From Candidatus Peregrinibacteria bacterium (GTDB taxonomy: Bacteria > Patescibacteriota > Gracilibacteria > UBA1369 > LOWO2-01-FULL-3): a stretch of DNA of 64,000 bases. Each line of letters opens with the position of its first letter. Within the stretch, counting starts at the first letter, position 1. The position numbers and the translations under genes were made by a program. Of this stretch, positions 52,833 through 60,712 are shown piece after piece. The notes under the pieces are model-generated. The model had not been told where the DNA came from, made no database searches, and was given only the letters and a program-made list of their open reading frames with translations. The stretch spans positions 62,001-126,000 of the forward strand of contig JAPLYN010000001.1 in the NCBI GenBank assembly GCA_026395515.1, given 5' to 3'.

Positions 52833-53369
52833 CTACAAAAGTGAAGCTAATAACAAAATTAGGTTGATTGAATTTACTGAGATATGAAACACGGTGCCAT
52901 AGAATAAACTGAAACTTAAAATAAGATAATAAACTATATCGCAATAAATTATCATCGTTTTTGGTTTGTTTCTGAGATATAGGGAATGAACCAAAATAAA
53001 GAGGATTATTTGAATTAAATAAACCACTTCCATTCCACTTTTAATCCAAATTGTCACCAGTATTGCAGAAGTAATCAGTCTGTCTGAGCCGTAATCTAGC
53101 CAAAACCCAAGCTTTGAATCTTTCTTCTGATATCTTGCCAATGATCCATCAAAACCATCAAAAATAATTTTTACCAATATCCAATATAAGAATATTTCAG
53201 TATCTCCCAGTGCCAAAAAATAAACTGCGACAAATCCAGCAATTAAAGAAATAATTGTCAGATAAACAGGTTTGAAATGAAGCCAATTAAAGAATTTGGA
53301 AAAAGGTAAAACTATAGAGTCCTTAAACTCTTTAAGTTTTCCTCCCAACTTACTGAGAAATTTAACCAT
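52833..53369 (-). CDS. CDP-alcohol phosphatidyltransferase
   Basis: A 178-aa membrane enzyme of phospholipid synthesis. The family motif D-G-x2-A-R-x8-G-x3-D-x3-D is exact (DGSLARYQKKDSKLG followed by FWLDYGSD, about residues 73-95). Several membrane helices follow. The alcohol accepted (glycerol phosphate, inositol phosphate or other) cannot be told. It shares one base with the purP paralog upstream and is therefore coupled to it. Confidence 0.92.
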   Translation of the reverse strand: MVKFLSKLGGKLKEFKDSIVLPFSKFFNWLHFKPVYLTIISLIAGFVAVYFLALGDTEIFLYWILVKIIFDGFDGSLARYQKKDSKLGFWLDYGSDRLITSAILVTIWIKSGMEVVYLIQIILFILVHSLYLRNKPKTMIIYCDIVYYLILSFSLFYGTVFHISVNSINLILLLASLL

Positions 53370-54502
53370 TAAGTTAAAATATCCTGTAATCTATCTTTTT
53401 TAATAGCCATTTCTATTTCCATTGCGATTCTTTCTCCGTAGCTCATAGATTCTCCATATAAATATCCAGAATATGGAGTGAATTTTGTGCCAGGTGAACC
53501 AGGAATTCTCATGCTCACGTCAAAGATCACGAATTCTTCTTTGCCATCTTCAGCCACCACCGCACCTTGCAAAGCGAATGGTCCAATCATTCCAGGAGCC
53601 ACTTCTTTCTTCATAGTTTTTACAAATTTTTCACCAAGAGCCAAAGCTTTTTCTACTAATGATTCTTTCATCGTCACAGCATAATGACCAGTTTCAATCA
53701 TCTTTGGGCTAAAGCCATTAGCCATTAATTCTAATTGGTCTTTTGCTGTTAGTCTCAAGAAACCATCAAGATTTGTCTGTCTTCTTGTATCAGTTCCCAT
53801 CAACTCCACTTCGTCAGTCAAAGTCGAATAGAAATAATTTAAATTAATATGCGCGCCAACTATATATTCTTCGATCACAGCTTTTTTCAAATCTGCCTCA
53901 AGAATCATTCCAGCTTTTACTCTCTTTGCTCCTTCTTCTTTATAAGATTTTTCACTATCAGCAAAGAAAAATGCTCTCTCATATCTTCTTTCCGCTTCAT
54001 TCACTTTTACAATTACTAAACGATCAATTTCTTTTGCAGTTTTAAACATCTTTGGAATTCTAATTCCAGCCTTTTTTAGTAGCACATACTGATTATTTGG
54101 GTGATCCCTCTCCTCAAGTTTTACGCCCTCTCTTAAGCCAAAAATTGGCACTTTGAAATCTTTTTCAATCTTCGCGAAATCGCAGTAAACCCAGAAATAT
54201 CTATTGTGAATAAATACTGTATTTAAATCTCTCAATTTTTTCTGTACATCTGCTTTCACAATGTCAGAAAATTTATCTACCAAAATAATATTGTCCACGC
54301 ATCCTTTTTTTCCACCCATTCCATCGTCACGTTTTTTGTAATACTGAGCATAAGTTTTTTCACGTCCTTTCTGACAAACTACAACAGTCTCAAAACCATA
54401 TTTTGCGGCTCCGTGACACACGTCCAAAGCGCTGTGTCCACCAAGCACACCTATAGTAATTTTTTTCTTATTATACTTTTTGAGAACGTCTTTTAGGTTC
54501 AT
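53369..54502 (-). CDS. purP: PurP-family ATP-grasp ligase, paralog 1
   Basis: A 377-aa protein homologous to archaeal PurP (formate-dependent FAICAR synthetase: AICAR + ATP + formate). It begins ITIGVLGGHSALDVCHGAAKYGFETVVVCQKGRE, close to the PurP N-terminus, and has ATP-grasp segments: IPKMFKTAKEIDRLVIVKV, EEYIVGAHINLNYFYS and GPFALQGAV...FDVSMRIPGSPG. PurP2 retains GASGGKG where this copy reads NEAERRYERAFF, so the ATP-binding loop has diverged and the substrate may differ. It pairs with the second copy at 54841 and with a CDP-alcohol transferase. Confidence 0.85.
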   Translation of the reverse strand: MNLKDVLKKYNKKKITIGVLGGHSALDVCHGAAKYGFETVVVCQKGREKTYAQYYKKRDDGMGGKKGCVDNIILVDKFSDIVKADVQKKLRDLNTVFIHNRYFWVYCDFAKIEKDFKVPIFGLREGVKLEERDHPNNQYVLLKKAGIRIPKMFKTAKEIDRLVIVKVNEAERRYERAFFFADSEKSYKEEGAKRVKAGMILEADLKKAVIEEYIVGAHINLNYFYSTLTDEVELMGTDTRRQTNLDGFLRLTAKDQLELMANGFSPKMIETGHYAVTMKESLVEKALALGEKFVKTMKKEVAPGMIGPFALQGAVVAEDGKEEFVIFDVSMRIPGSPGTKFTPYSGYLYGESMSYGERIAMEIEMAIKKDRLQDILT

Positions 54503-54587
54503 AGAAAAATGTTAATGGACAGATTATATAACAAGTGGCGAGTAAATAAAATATTTTTAACCTCCATGCAAGTCTATCGCCTACGAA

Positions 54588-54616
54588 TTTAGAAATAATT
54601 TAAGAAAATTTTAACT
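54588..54616 (+). promoter_or_regulatory. Promoter of tRNA-like RNA B (TTTAGA-N17-TTAACT)
   Basis: -35 TTTAGA 54588-54593, 17-bp spacer, -10 TTAACT 54611-54616, predicted +1 near 54623. The run from ACGAATTTAGAA through the spacer differs from the RNA A promoter at about one base. The -10 is weaker, and about 28 nt lie between +1 and the RNA. Confidence 0.65.
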
Positions 54617-54650
54617 TTGGTTGTCACAATGTTTACGTGCTTAGCATTCT

Positions 54651-54721
54651 GGGGCGGGGATTGGATCCAAGGCAGCGTTAAGACCTGCCGATAGGGGGTT
54701 CGATTCCTCTCCGCTCCACCA
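54651..54721 (+). ncRNA. tRNA-like RNA B: alanine-type acceptor/T half, reduced lower half
   Basis: GGGGCGG 54651-54657 pairs CCGCTCC 54711-54717 with G3:T70 wobble, discriminator A 54718, CCA 54719-54721. T arm GGGGG 54694-54698, loop TTCGATT, CCTCT 54706-54710. A 5-bp arm GGCAG 54671-54675/CTGCC 54685-54689 has a 9-nt loop (CGTTAAGAC), which is 2 nt too long for an anticodon loop. In the D position is a 10-bp palindrome TTGGATCCAA (54661-54670) with no normal D loop. 54658-54672 matches 13205-13219 of RNA A at 11 of 15 positions. Length before CCA is 68 nt. It lies between two purP paralogs, on the other strand. Confidence 0.6.
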
Positions 54722-54731
54722 AGTTAAGCAC

Positions 54732-54766
54732 AAAAGAGGCCTCTGAAAAACTCAGAAGCCTCTTTT
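54732..54766 (+). terminator. Terminator of tRNA-like RNA B
   Basis: A 15-bp stem, 54732-54746 with 54752-54766, one mismatch, 5-nt loop, ending in TTTT. It begins 11 nt after the CCA. The architecture is the same as for RNA A. Confidence 0.92.
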
Positions 54767-54769
54767 AAC

Positions 54770-54807
54770 TGGGAATTGTACCCAGGCAGTGTTAAGACCT
54801 ACTCATA
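54770..54807 (+). repeat. Degenerate copy of the RNA B core downstream of its terminator
   Basis: Aligned without gaps, 54770-54807 matches RNA B 54656-54693 at about 28 of 38 positions, including GGCAG-GTTAAGACCT. Within it CTGGG 54769-54773 pairs CCCAG 54781-54785 with loop AATTGTA, similar to the ATTGTCA loop of RNA A. No acceptor or T arm accompanies it. Confidence 0.6.
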
Positions 54808-54840
54808 TTTTAGCACTCGTCAAAAAAGCTCGCAATGATT

Positions 54841-55866
54841 TTACCCCAATACTTTCGCCAATTGATCCGCTTCGATTGCTTGTTTAATATCTCTAGCCAA
54901 TCTGCGACCAGTACTCATTGGCTCATCATATCTAAGCCAAGTGTATGGAGATCCATGTACGTAAGGATTTGTGCCAGCCACGATTCTCGCAGAAATTTCA
55001 AAAATATAATAATTCAATTCTGGATCAATAATTCCTTCCAAACAGAAAGGTCCGAAAAGTCCGCCTTCTGTGAATTTCTTTGAAGATTCAATTACGCGAT
55101 CTCCCATTTCAAAAATTTCTGGCAAAATAGATTCTCTAATCACCAAAGGAACATTTCCAGTAATAGTATAAGTAGTACGAATATCCGCATCTACCTGATC
55201 TTTAGCGGCAATACGACCAATGGAATCCGCATTTGATTCGTAACGTTTATCAAAGCCCATAATTTCTAGTTCACCAGTAAATTTGCTGTAGAAATAGTGA
55301 GTGTAAACTGGAACTCCCACGATATATTCTTGAATTACGTAATCATTGTGATCAGCTTTTCCTTCATAAACTTTGAAACGCTCGTAGAATTCTGCCGGAC
55401 TATTCGCCAAGAAATATCCTTTACCACCAGACGCTCCGTGGAATTTGATAATCACCGGTCTATCAATTTCTTCCGGACTTTTTAATAACGCCGGCATCTT
55501 TATTTTAGCGTGATCTAACCATTGTCTTTCTTTGTTTCTATCTGATTCCCATTCCAGAATTCCTTTTGCTCCATAGTGCATGGCTTTAATAGTTGGAACT
55601 TTGTCTGCGCCTATATAAGCCACAAAAGAACCATGAGGAATAACAATCGCATTTTTCTTAATTAACTCTTCTTCAATTTTGAAAAAATCTTTGAACGAAT
55701 CTACATACATAATTTCGTCAGCTACACCGTAGCTCTTGTATGGTCTGTCTCTTCCTTTCTCGCAAATGCAAATAGTCTGAAAACCTTCATCTTTTGCACC
55801 TTTTAGAATTTGCAAAGCTGTATGGCTTCCTAGAGTTGCTATCTTGTAATCTTTAATATTTCCCAT
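54841..55866 (-). CDS. purP: PurP-family ATP-grasp ligase, paralog 2
   Basis: A 341-aa FAICAR synthetase homologue, the closer match to archaeal PurP. N-terminus IATLGSHTALQILKGAKDEGFQTICICEKGRDRPYKSY, then KIKMPALLKSPEEIDRPVIIKFHGASGGKGYFLA with the intact glycine-rich ATP-grasp loop, EEYIVGVPVYTHYFYS (IQEYIVG), GFDKRYESNADS, and GGLFGPFCLEGII...FEISARIVAGTNPY. Length agrees with archaeal PurP (~360). PurP replaces the folate-dependent AICAR transformylase in many archaea, yet a complete purH lies 5 kb away. Two purP copies near each other also recall archaea. Confidence 0.9.
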   Translation of the reverse strand: MGNIKDYKIATLGSHTALQILKGAKDEGFQTICICEKGRDRPYKSYGVADEIMYVDSFKDFFKIEEELIKKNAIVIPHGSFVAYIGADKVPTIKAMHYGAKGILEWESDRNKERQWLDHAKIKMPALLKSPEEIDRPVIIKFHGASGGKGYFLANSPAEFYERFKVYEGKADHNDYVIQEYIVGVPVYTHYFYSKFTGELEIMGFDKRYESNADSIGRIAAKDQVDADIRTTYTITGNVPLVIRESILPEIFEMGDRVIESSKKFTEGGLFGPFCLEGIIDPELNYYIFEISARIVAGTNPYVHGSPYTWLRYDEPMSTGRRLARDIKQAIEADQLAKVLG

Positions 55867-55919
55867 AAATTTGAAAAGTTGTGCTTTTGGCCATCATACA
55901 AAACGGAAGAGAGGTTTGT

Positions 55920-56732
55920 CTAGAGGAAATAAGTAAAAAGTAATATAGCAAAAATAATTCTGTATGCCGCAAAAACGTTTAATGAATGCTTTTTCAAGAA
56001 TCTCATTAAGAACGCTACGCTCAATATTCCAAAGATAAAAGATGCTAGGAATCCTACAACTAATGGTCCCATCGCCACAGCTACAGTTCCATGTTTTAGA
56101 ATTTTAATTGTAGTAAGAGTAAGTGCCCCTAAAACCGCTGGAATGCTTAAAAGAAATGAGAATTTAGCCACTGTTTCACGTTCTATTCCTTGGAAAAGTC
56201 CGGCTACGATTGTAGATCCTGATCTGGAAATACCTGGAACTAGAGCTAGAGATTGTGCAATTCCAATTATTAAAGCTTGTTTCCATGTACCCACTTCCTG
56301 TTTTTTTACTTTAACTTTTTTGTAGAATAATTCCGCAATAATGAATACACACGCCACCACTAGCATCATCATAGTTACAGATTTAGCATTTCTGAAATGT
56401 TCATCGATTTTATCGCCAAAAAGTCCGAGTATTACCGCAGGAATTGTGCCAAGAATTAGATAAACAATTAATTTTGCATAAGGATCATTTACTGGCAATT
56501 TTCTGTTTATAAATTTCCATAATGCAATAATCATACCTTTTACCTCTTTCCAGAAGTAAATTAGTACTGCTAAAAGAGTTCCAAGATTTAGCATTACATC
56601 AAAAGTCTTCAAACTTTCTATGTCCAAATGAAGGAATTTCTCAGCCAAAATAAGGTGTCCACTAGAGGAAATAGGGAGGAATTCAGTAATACCTTGCAAA
56701 GCTCCAAGAATCGCAGCGTCTAAAAAGTTCAT
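55920..56732 (-). CDS. uppP: Undecaprenyl-diphosphatase (BacA/UppP)
   Basis: A 270-aa membrane phosphatase that recycles the lipid carrier for peptidoglycan and other envelope polymers. LPISSSGHLILAEKFL (about 19-34) and LALVPGISRSGSTIVAGLFQGI (about 154-175) are the two active-site motifs. Eight predicted helices. It is transcribed away from the SLH gene. It supports the FtsW/MurG pathway in the window. Confidence 0.96.
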   Translation of the reverse strand: MNFLDAAILGALQGITEFLPISSSGHLILAEKFLHLDIESLKTFDVMLNLGTLLAVLIYFWKEVKGMIIALWKFINRKLPVNDPYAKLIVYLILGTIPAVILGLFGDKIDEHFRNAKSVTMMMLVVACVFIIAELFYKKVKVKKQEVGTWKQALIIGIAQSLALVPGISRSGSTIVAGLFQGIERETVAKFSFLLSIPAVLGALTLTTIKILKHGTVAVAMGPLVVGFLASFIFGILSVAFLMRFLKKHSLNVFAAYRIIFAILLFTYFL

Positions 56733-56780
56733 TTTGAAAAATTTAATTTATTTTACTCAATATAACACGACGGCATCTGC

Positions 56781-56809
56781 TTGTGTAAATGCTAAAAATA
56801 GGATATAAT
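56781..56809 (+). promoter_or_regulatory. Promoter of the two-Cys-repeat SLH gene
   Basis: -35 TTGTGT 56781-56786, 17-bp spacer, perfect -10 TATAAT 56804-56809, +1 near 56816. The leader begins with a tetraloop hairpin GGGT-GAAA-ACCC (56819-56830). The ATG at 56865 has no Shine-Dalgarno. Confidence 0.8.
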
Positions 56810-56864
56810 AATACGATTGGGTGAAAACCCGATTTAACAAAAATAAAAACATAACATTTTCAAA

Positions 56865-59800
56865 ATGGAAACGCCAAACACTCCTGTAACTCCTATTACT
56901 CCTGTGCCTAGCAAAAATCCCTCACCTCTCATGCAAGACAAGGCCACCAAGTGGAGTCTTATCGGAGGAGGAGGTCTTCTTCTCGTAGGTATCTTTAGTT
57001 ATTTCCTTGCTGGAGGTAGCCTTTTTAAAGGTTCCATCATGAAATTTGACGCAGGTAGATTGCCAGAATGTCTCGAGAAACACGATTTCGTGGATTTCGG
57101 AGCTAAAAATGCTAATCGTGCGACCTTTTTTACAGTTAAACCTGGTTGTAATGATGTTCAGATTACAAGTGATGATCAGAAATTAGCGAATATATTGTGG
57201 TCACATATTGAGGCAAAAGTAGATCCATCAAATGAGAATATTTGGACATTTACTTACTCCGACAATGTAGAGGGCAATGAACTGATTTGGACAGTTGATG
57301 GAAAAGTAAGAGAAACAAATGAAAAAGTACAAAAGTTAACTTTTAAGACTGAGGGAGAACATAAAGTTTCCGTGTCAAAGAAGGTGATTTATGAAGGAAG
57401 AGAACTCCAATCTTCAAATGGAAAAACAGCAAGTATAGTTGCTACCAAATCTATCACTATTGAGAAAACAGCAGCTGCAAGTACTGACACTAACAAAGAA
57501 CCTGCGCTCACTGGAACAATAGAAAAAGCTGTGTTCACTACTGTACAAAAAGCTGACGCTAACGGAAATGTAGAAGTTACATTCTCAAAGGCTGATTTGC
57601 CAGAATATGGCACGGCGACTTCATACAAATGGACTTTTTCCGATGGAACTATAAGCACTTCTCAGTATCCAGTTTTAACTTTCAAGGCAGCGGATCTTGG
57701 AAAGTTAGATAAAGCCACTGTTGAAATTACTACGGCTGATAATAAAGTTGTGACTATTTCCCCAACATTTAAGACAACCGTAGATACAACTGCAACAAAG
57801 GCAGAAACAAGCACAACTACTGATCAGGCGGGAGCAGGTACAGGAACTACAACTACAACTACAACTACAGACGGAGCAACTACAAGTAATTCAGCAGATG
57901 CTATTATGAGATGTATTGATGAGAATACGCGACCAGACTCCACAGCAGCAGAAAAGGAAAAAATCAGAAGTGATTGTAATTCTCAAGGAGCAACATCTGT
58001 AAAATCAACAACAACCTCAGCAAGCGGAGATTTAGTCCAGAAATGTATTGATGAACAGATGCGAAGAGGTTCAACAAAAGGTGCAGAAGAGCTTAGAAGA
58101 GATTGTGAAATTTCAGTAGAAAATTCTAAGAATCAGTCATCAACTACGACAACTTCAAACCAACACACAGGAGCAACAAGCACTACCTCAACTCAAACTA
58201 GTGCAACTGAAACTCCTACCACAACAACAACAACCCCAGAAGAAACTCCTACAACAGTACCAACAACAACCCCTGTTGTTAAAAACTTAGTTGCAGATTT
58301 TATATGTGAAGTCCAAACACCTACGGATACTAATGCTTACACACTCAAATTTACAGATAAATCTACCTTAGATGGCGCTTCATTGACGGAAGGTTCAGTA
58401 TCTATGGCTTATAGCGATCCTCAATATCCTAATGTATTCACAGGTGTTACTCCTCCAATGGTATTGCCATCTCAAAATTATCAGGTTCTAAAAGCCAATA
58501 TAAATCAGCCGGTAGTTTACACAGCAACTGTTGGTGCTCAGACAAATTCATACCCACCAATTCCACTTCCAGTAAAATGTCCTGGATTGATAAAAATTGA
58601 TACTCCAAAGCTTACTTTACCAGGAGCAGATACGGTAGCAAAACCTAGTGCTAGTTTAGACAATCTTTTTGCCAGCGTTCTTTTCGCTGACGTTTCTCAG
58701 CATAGTTCAGATGCAACTATTAAATTAACTGAAGGAAATGGATTGATCATTGTTGTTGATAATTCTAAACCTGTTAAGCCTAATGTTTTACATATTAGTT
58801 TCAAGAACAAAAATATAAATCTTAATTTGCCAAATCCTGAAGAGTCATCCTATCAAGGAGTTGCCGCAAATACAGAAGTGAAAAAAGAAGAAACTCCAGC
58901 AGATACAAAAACTCAAACTGAAACTACTACAGTAACTACAAATAACGACGCTTTGATACAGAAATGTATTACAAACGAAAAAACTCGTAATCCAAATGGA
59001 GATGATAATGCTATTAAAGCAAAATGCGAAAAATCAGTTAATGATCAAGCTCAGAAAGCTGCTAGTGAAGCCTTATCTCCTGAAGATGCTGCACGCATGA
59101 AGGATTGCGTTGCCAGTAAAACAAATGCAAAATCATCTGCTGAGGATATTAAGAAAGCAGAGAGGGATTGTAAGGAAGCTATAGTTGCCACAGCCAGCGA
59201 AGCTACATTAGTTAAAGAGGAAACTCCAACAACTGATGCAGATTTGATTCAAAAATGTATTGATGAGCAAAAACAAAGAGGATCAAAGAAAGATGACACT
59301 GCGATCAAACAAGAATGCGAGACATACGTTAAAGATTCAAAAACTAAAACGACTACTCACTCAACTACGGAAAGCACTTCTTCTCAAGCTGCTATAGATT
59401 TGTGCGTTAAACAAAGAACACCAGCCCACGCTACAGAGACTGAAATTAGGGATATAAAACAAGCTTGTATCGAGGCAAATTCAGAAGAAACAAAAGTTAC
59501 TGAAGAAGTTAAAGTTGATGCAAAACTACAGGAAGTCATTAATCAGTGCGTAAATGACAGAACTCCATCCCATGCTACTCAGGCTCAGATTAGACAGATA
59601 ACAGAGGATTGTACTACTAACACTTCTCCTAAATCTAAAACTGAAAGTTCAGCAATGACAGATCAGCAAAAACTAGAAGAATGCATTAAGTTAAATGCTT
59701 CAAATGGCGATGCAAATGCTGTTAGACAGAGATGTGAAGCAGGAATAACTGGAGTAAAGAACAACTTAAACGATAGCAATCATACAGAAAATAAAGTTGT

Positions 59801-60626
59801 TGATACCCAAAACAACACTCAATCAGACACCCAAAAAACTGGGGATACAATCGTCTACAATACATACATTACCAACACTCCTAACTCCTCAAGTACTCCA
59901 AGCAATACATCAAGTTCCACCAACTCTAGCACTTCTACTAGCAGCACCGGAGTCTCACGTGGAATTAGCAAAGAAGTAAAATCGGCTGATCTTAGTGGTT
60001 CACAAGTTACTGCTGCAAAACCTCTAGCTTGTAATAATTTAGTTTCTCCAACTCTCGTTGATGGAGGAAAAGCTGCTAAATTGCTCAACGGTCTAGCTTC
60101 GGGTAAAAACGAAATCAAACGTATTATTGAAGGATTCTTAAATGATAGTGGAGAAAGAGAATTTAAGGGTAGCAATAATGCAACTAGAGCCGAATTTACT
60201 AAAGTAGCTGAAAAAGCTGTATGCCTCTTCTCGGGAGATGAAGAAACTTTTGCAATTCCTTCTTTCTCTGATGTTTTACCAGATAAACATTGGGCATTTA
60301 ACTACGTAGAGTTTGCTAAAGAAAAAGGATTAGTTAAGGGGTATGAAGATGGATTCAGACCTGACCAGAATATTACTAAAATTGAAGCTATTGCTATCTT
60401 GAATCGTATTAATAAAACTCCAGTAGCACCATCTACTTGTGCAATGGCTTTTACAGACGTTCCAGCTGATCATTGGGGATATGCAGATGCCCACAACGCA
60501 TATTGTGCAGGAATCGCTATGGGTGATGGACAAGGACACTTGGATCCAAATTCACCAATGACTAGAGATGAAATGGTAACATTTATCTACAACCTCTTTG
60601 CTTCAATTGTAGCAAAAAATCAATAA
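56865..60626 (+). CDS. Surface protein with eight two-cysteine repeats and C-terminal SLH domains
   Basis: A 1253-aa protein. N-terminal Pro-rich cytosolic tail, membrane helix about 31-50 (uncleaved anchor or signal), PKD/Ig-like domains about 80-310 (ELIWTVDGKV, YKWTFSDG), and Thr/Ser-rich linkers. Eight ~32-residue units at about 345, 389, 695, 740, 790, 841, 887 and 933 follow the scheme [LIM]-x2-C-[IV]-x2-x-x-R ... [IA]-[KR]-x2-C. A beta-like region spans 470-640, and SLH domains about 1032-1253. Each unit probably folds as a helical hairpin closed by one disulfide. The family of these repeats is unknown to me. It is the third SLH protein in the window. Confidence 0.88.
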   Translation: METPNTPVTPITPVPSKNPSPLMQDKATKWSLIGGGGLLLVGIFSYFLAGGSLFKGSIMKFDAGRLPECLEKHDFVDFGAKNANRATFFTVKPGCNDVQITSDDQKLANILWSHIEAKVDPSNENIWTFTYSDNVEGNELIWTVDGKVRETNEKVQKLTFKTEGEHKVSVSKKVIYEGRELQSSNGKTASIVATKSITIEKTAAASTDTNKEPALTGTIEKAVFTTVQKADANGNVEVTFSKADLPEYGTATSYKWTFSDGTISTSQYPVLTFKAADLGKLDKATVEITTADNKVVTISPTFKTTVDTTATKAETSTTTDQAGAGTGTTTTTTTTDGATTSNSADAIMRCIDENTRPDSTAAEKEKIRSDCNSQGATSVKSTTTSASGDLVQKCIDEQMRRGSTKGAEELRRDCEISVENSKNQSSTTTTSNQHTGATSTTSTQTSATETPTTTTTTPEETPTTVPTTTPVVKNLVADFICEVQTPTDTNAYTLKFTDKSTLDGASLTEGSVSMAYSDPQYPNVFTGVTPPMVLPSQNYQVLKANINQPVVYTATVGAQTNSYPPIPLPVKCPGLIKIDTPKLTLPGADTVAKPSASLDNLFASVLFADVSQHSSDATIKLTEGNGLIIVVDNSKPVKPNVLHISFKNKNINLNLPNPEESSYQGVAANTEVKKEETPADTKTQTETTTVTTNNDALIQKCITNEKTRNPNGDDNAIKAKCEKSVNDQAQKAASEALSPEDAARMKDCVASKTNAKSSAEDIKKAERDCKEAIVATASEATLVKEETPTTDADLIQKCIDEQKQRGSKKDDTAIKQECETYVKDSKTKTTTHSTTESTSSQAAIDLCVKQRTPAHATETEIRDIKQACIEANSEETKVTEEVKVDAKLQEVINQCVNDRTPSHATQAQIRQITEDCTTNTSPKSKTESSAMTDQQKLEECIKLNASNGDANAVRQRCEAGITGVKNNLNDSNHTENKVVDTQNNTQSDTQKTGDTIVYNTYITNTPNSSSTPSNTSSSTNSSTSTSSTGVSRGISKEVKSADLSGSQVTAAKPLACNNLVSPTLVDGGKAAKLLNGLASGKNEIKRIIEGFLNDSGEREFKGSNNATRAEFTKVAEKAVCLFSGDEETFAIPSFSDVLPDKHWAFNYVEFAKEKGLVKGYEDGFRPDQNITKIEAIAILNRINKTPVAPSTCAMAFTDVPADHWGYADAHNAYCAGIAMGDGQGHLDPNSPMTRDEMVTFIYNLFASIVAKNQ

Positions 60627-60637
60627 TAAATTAACTC

Positions 60638-60697
60638 AAAAAAGATCCCGAGCAGTGGCGAGTGTCCGAGAGGACGCCGTCGCTGGGGGATCTTTTT
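60638..60697. terminator. Large GC-rich bidirectional terminator hairpin
   Basis: AAAAAAGATCCC at the left and GGGGATCTTTTT at the right enclose an inner arm GTGTCC-GAGA-GGACGC. The A and T tracts allow termination from the SLH gene and from the convergent purH. It is unusually long (about 60 nt) and much more GC-rich than the rest of the genome, unlike the simple hairpins elsewhere. Confidence 0.82.
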
Positions 60698-60712
60698 AAT
60701 TCCACTTTAATT

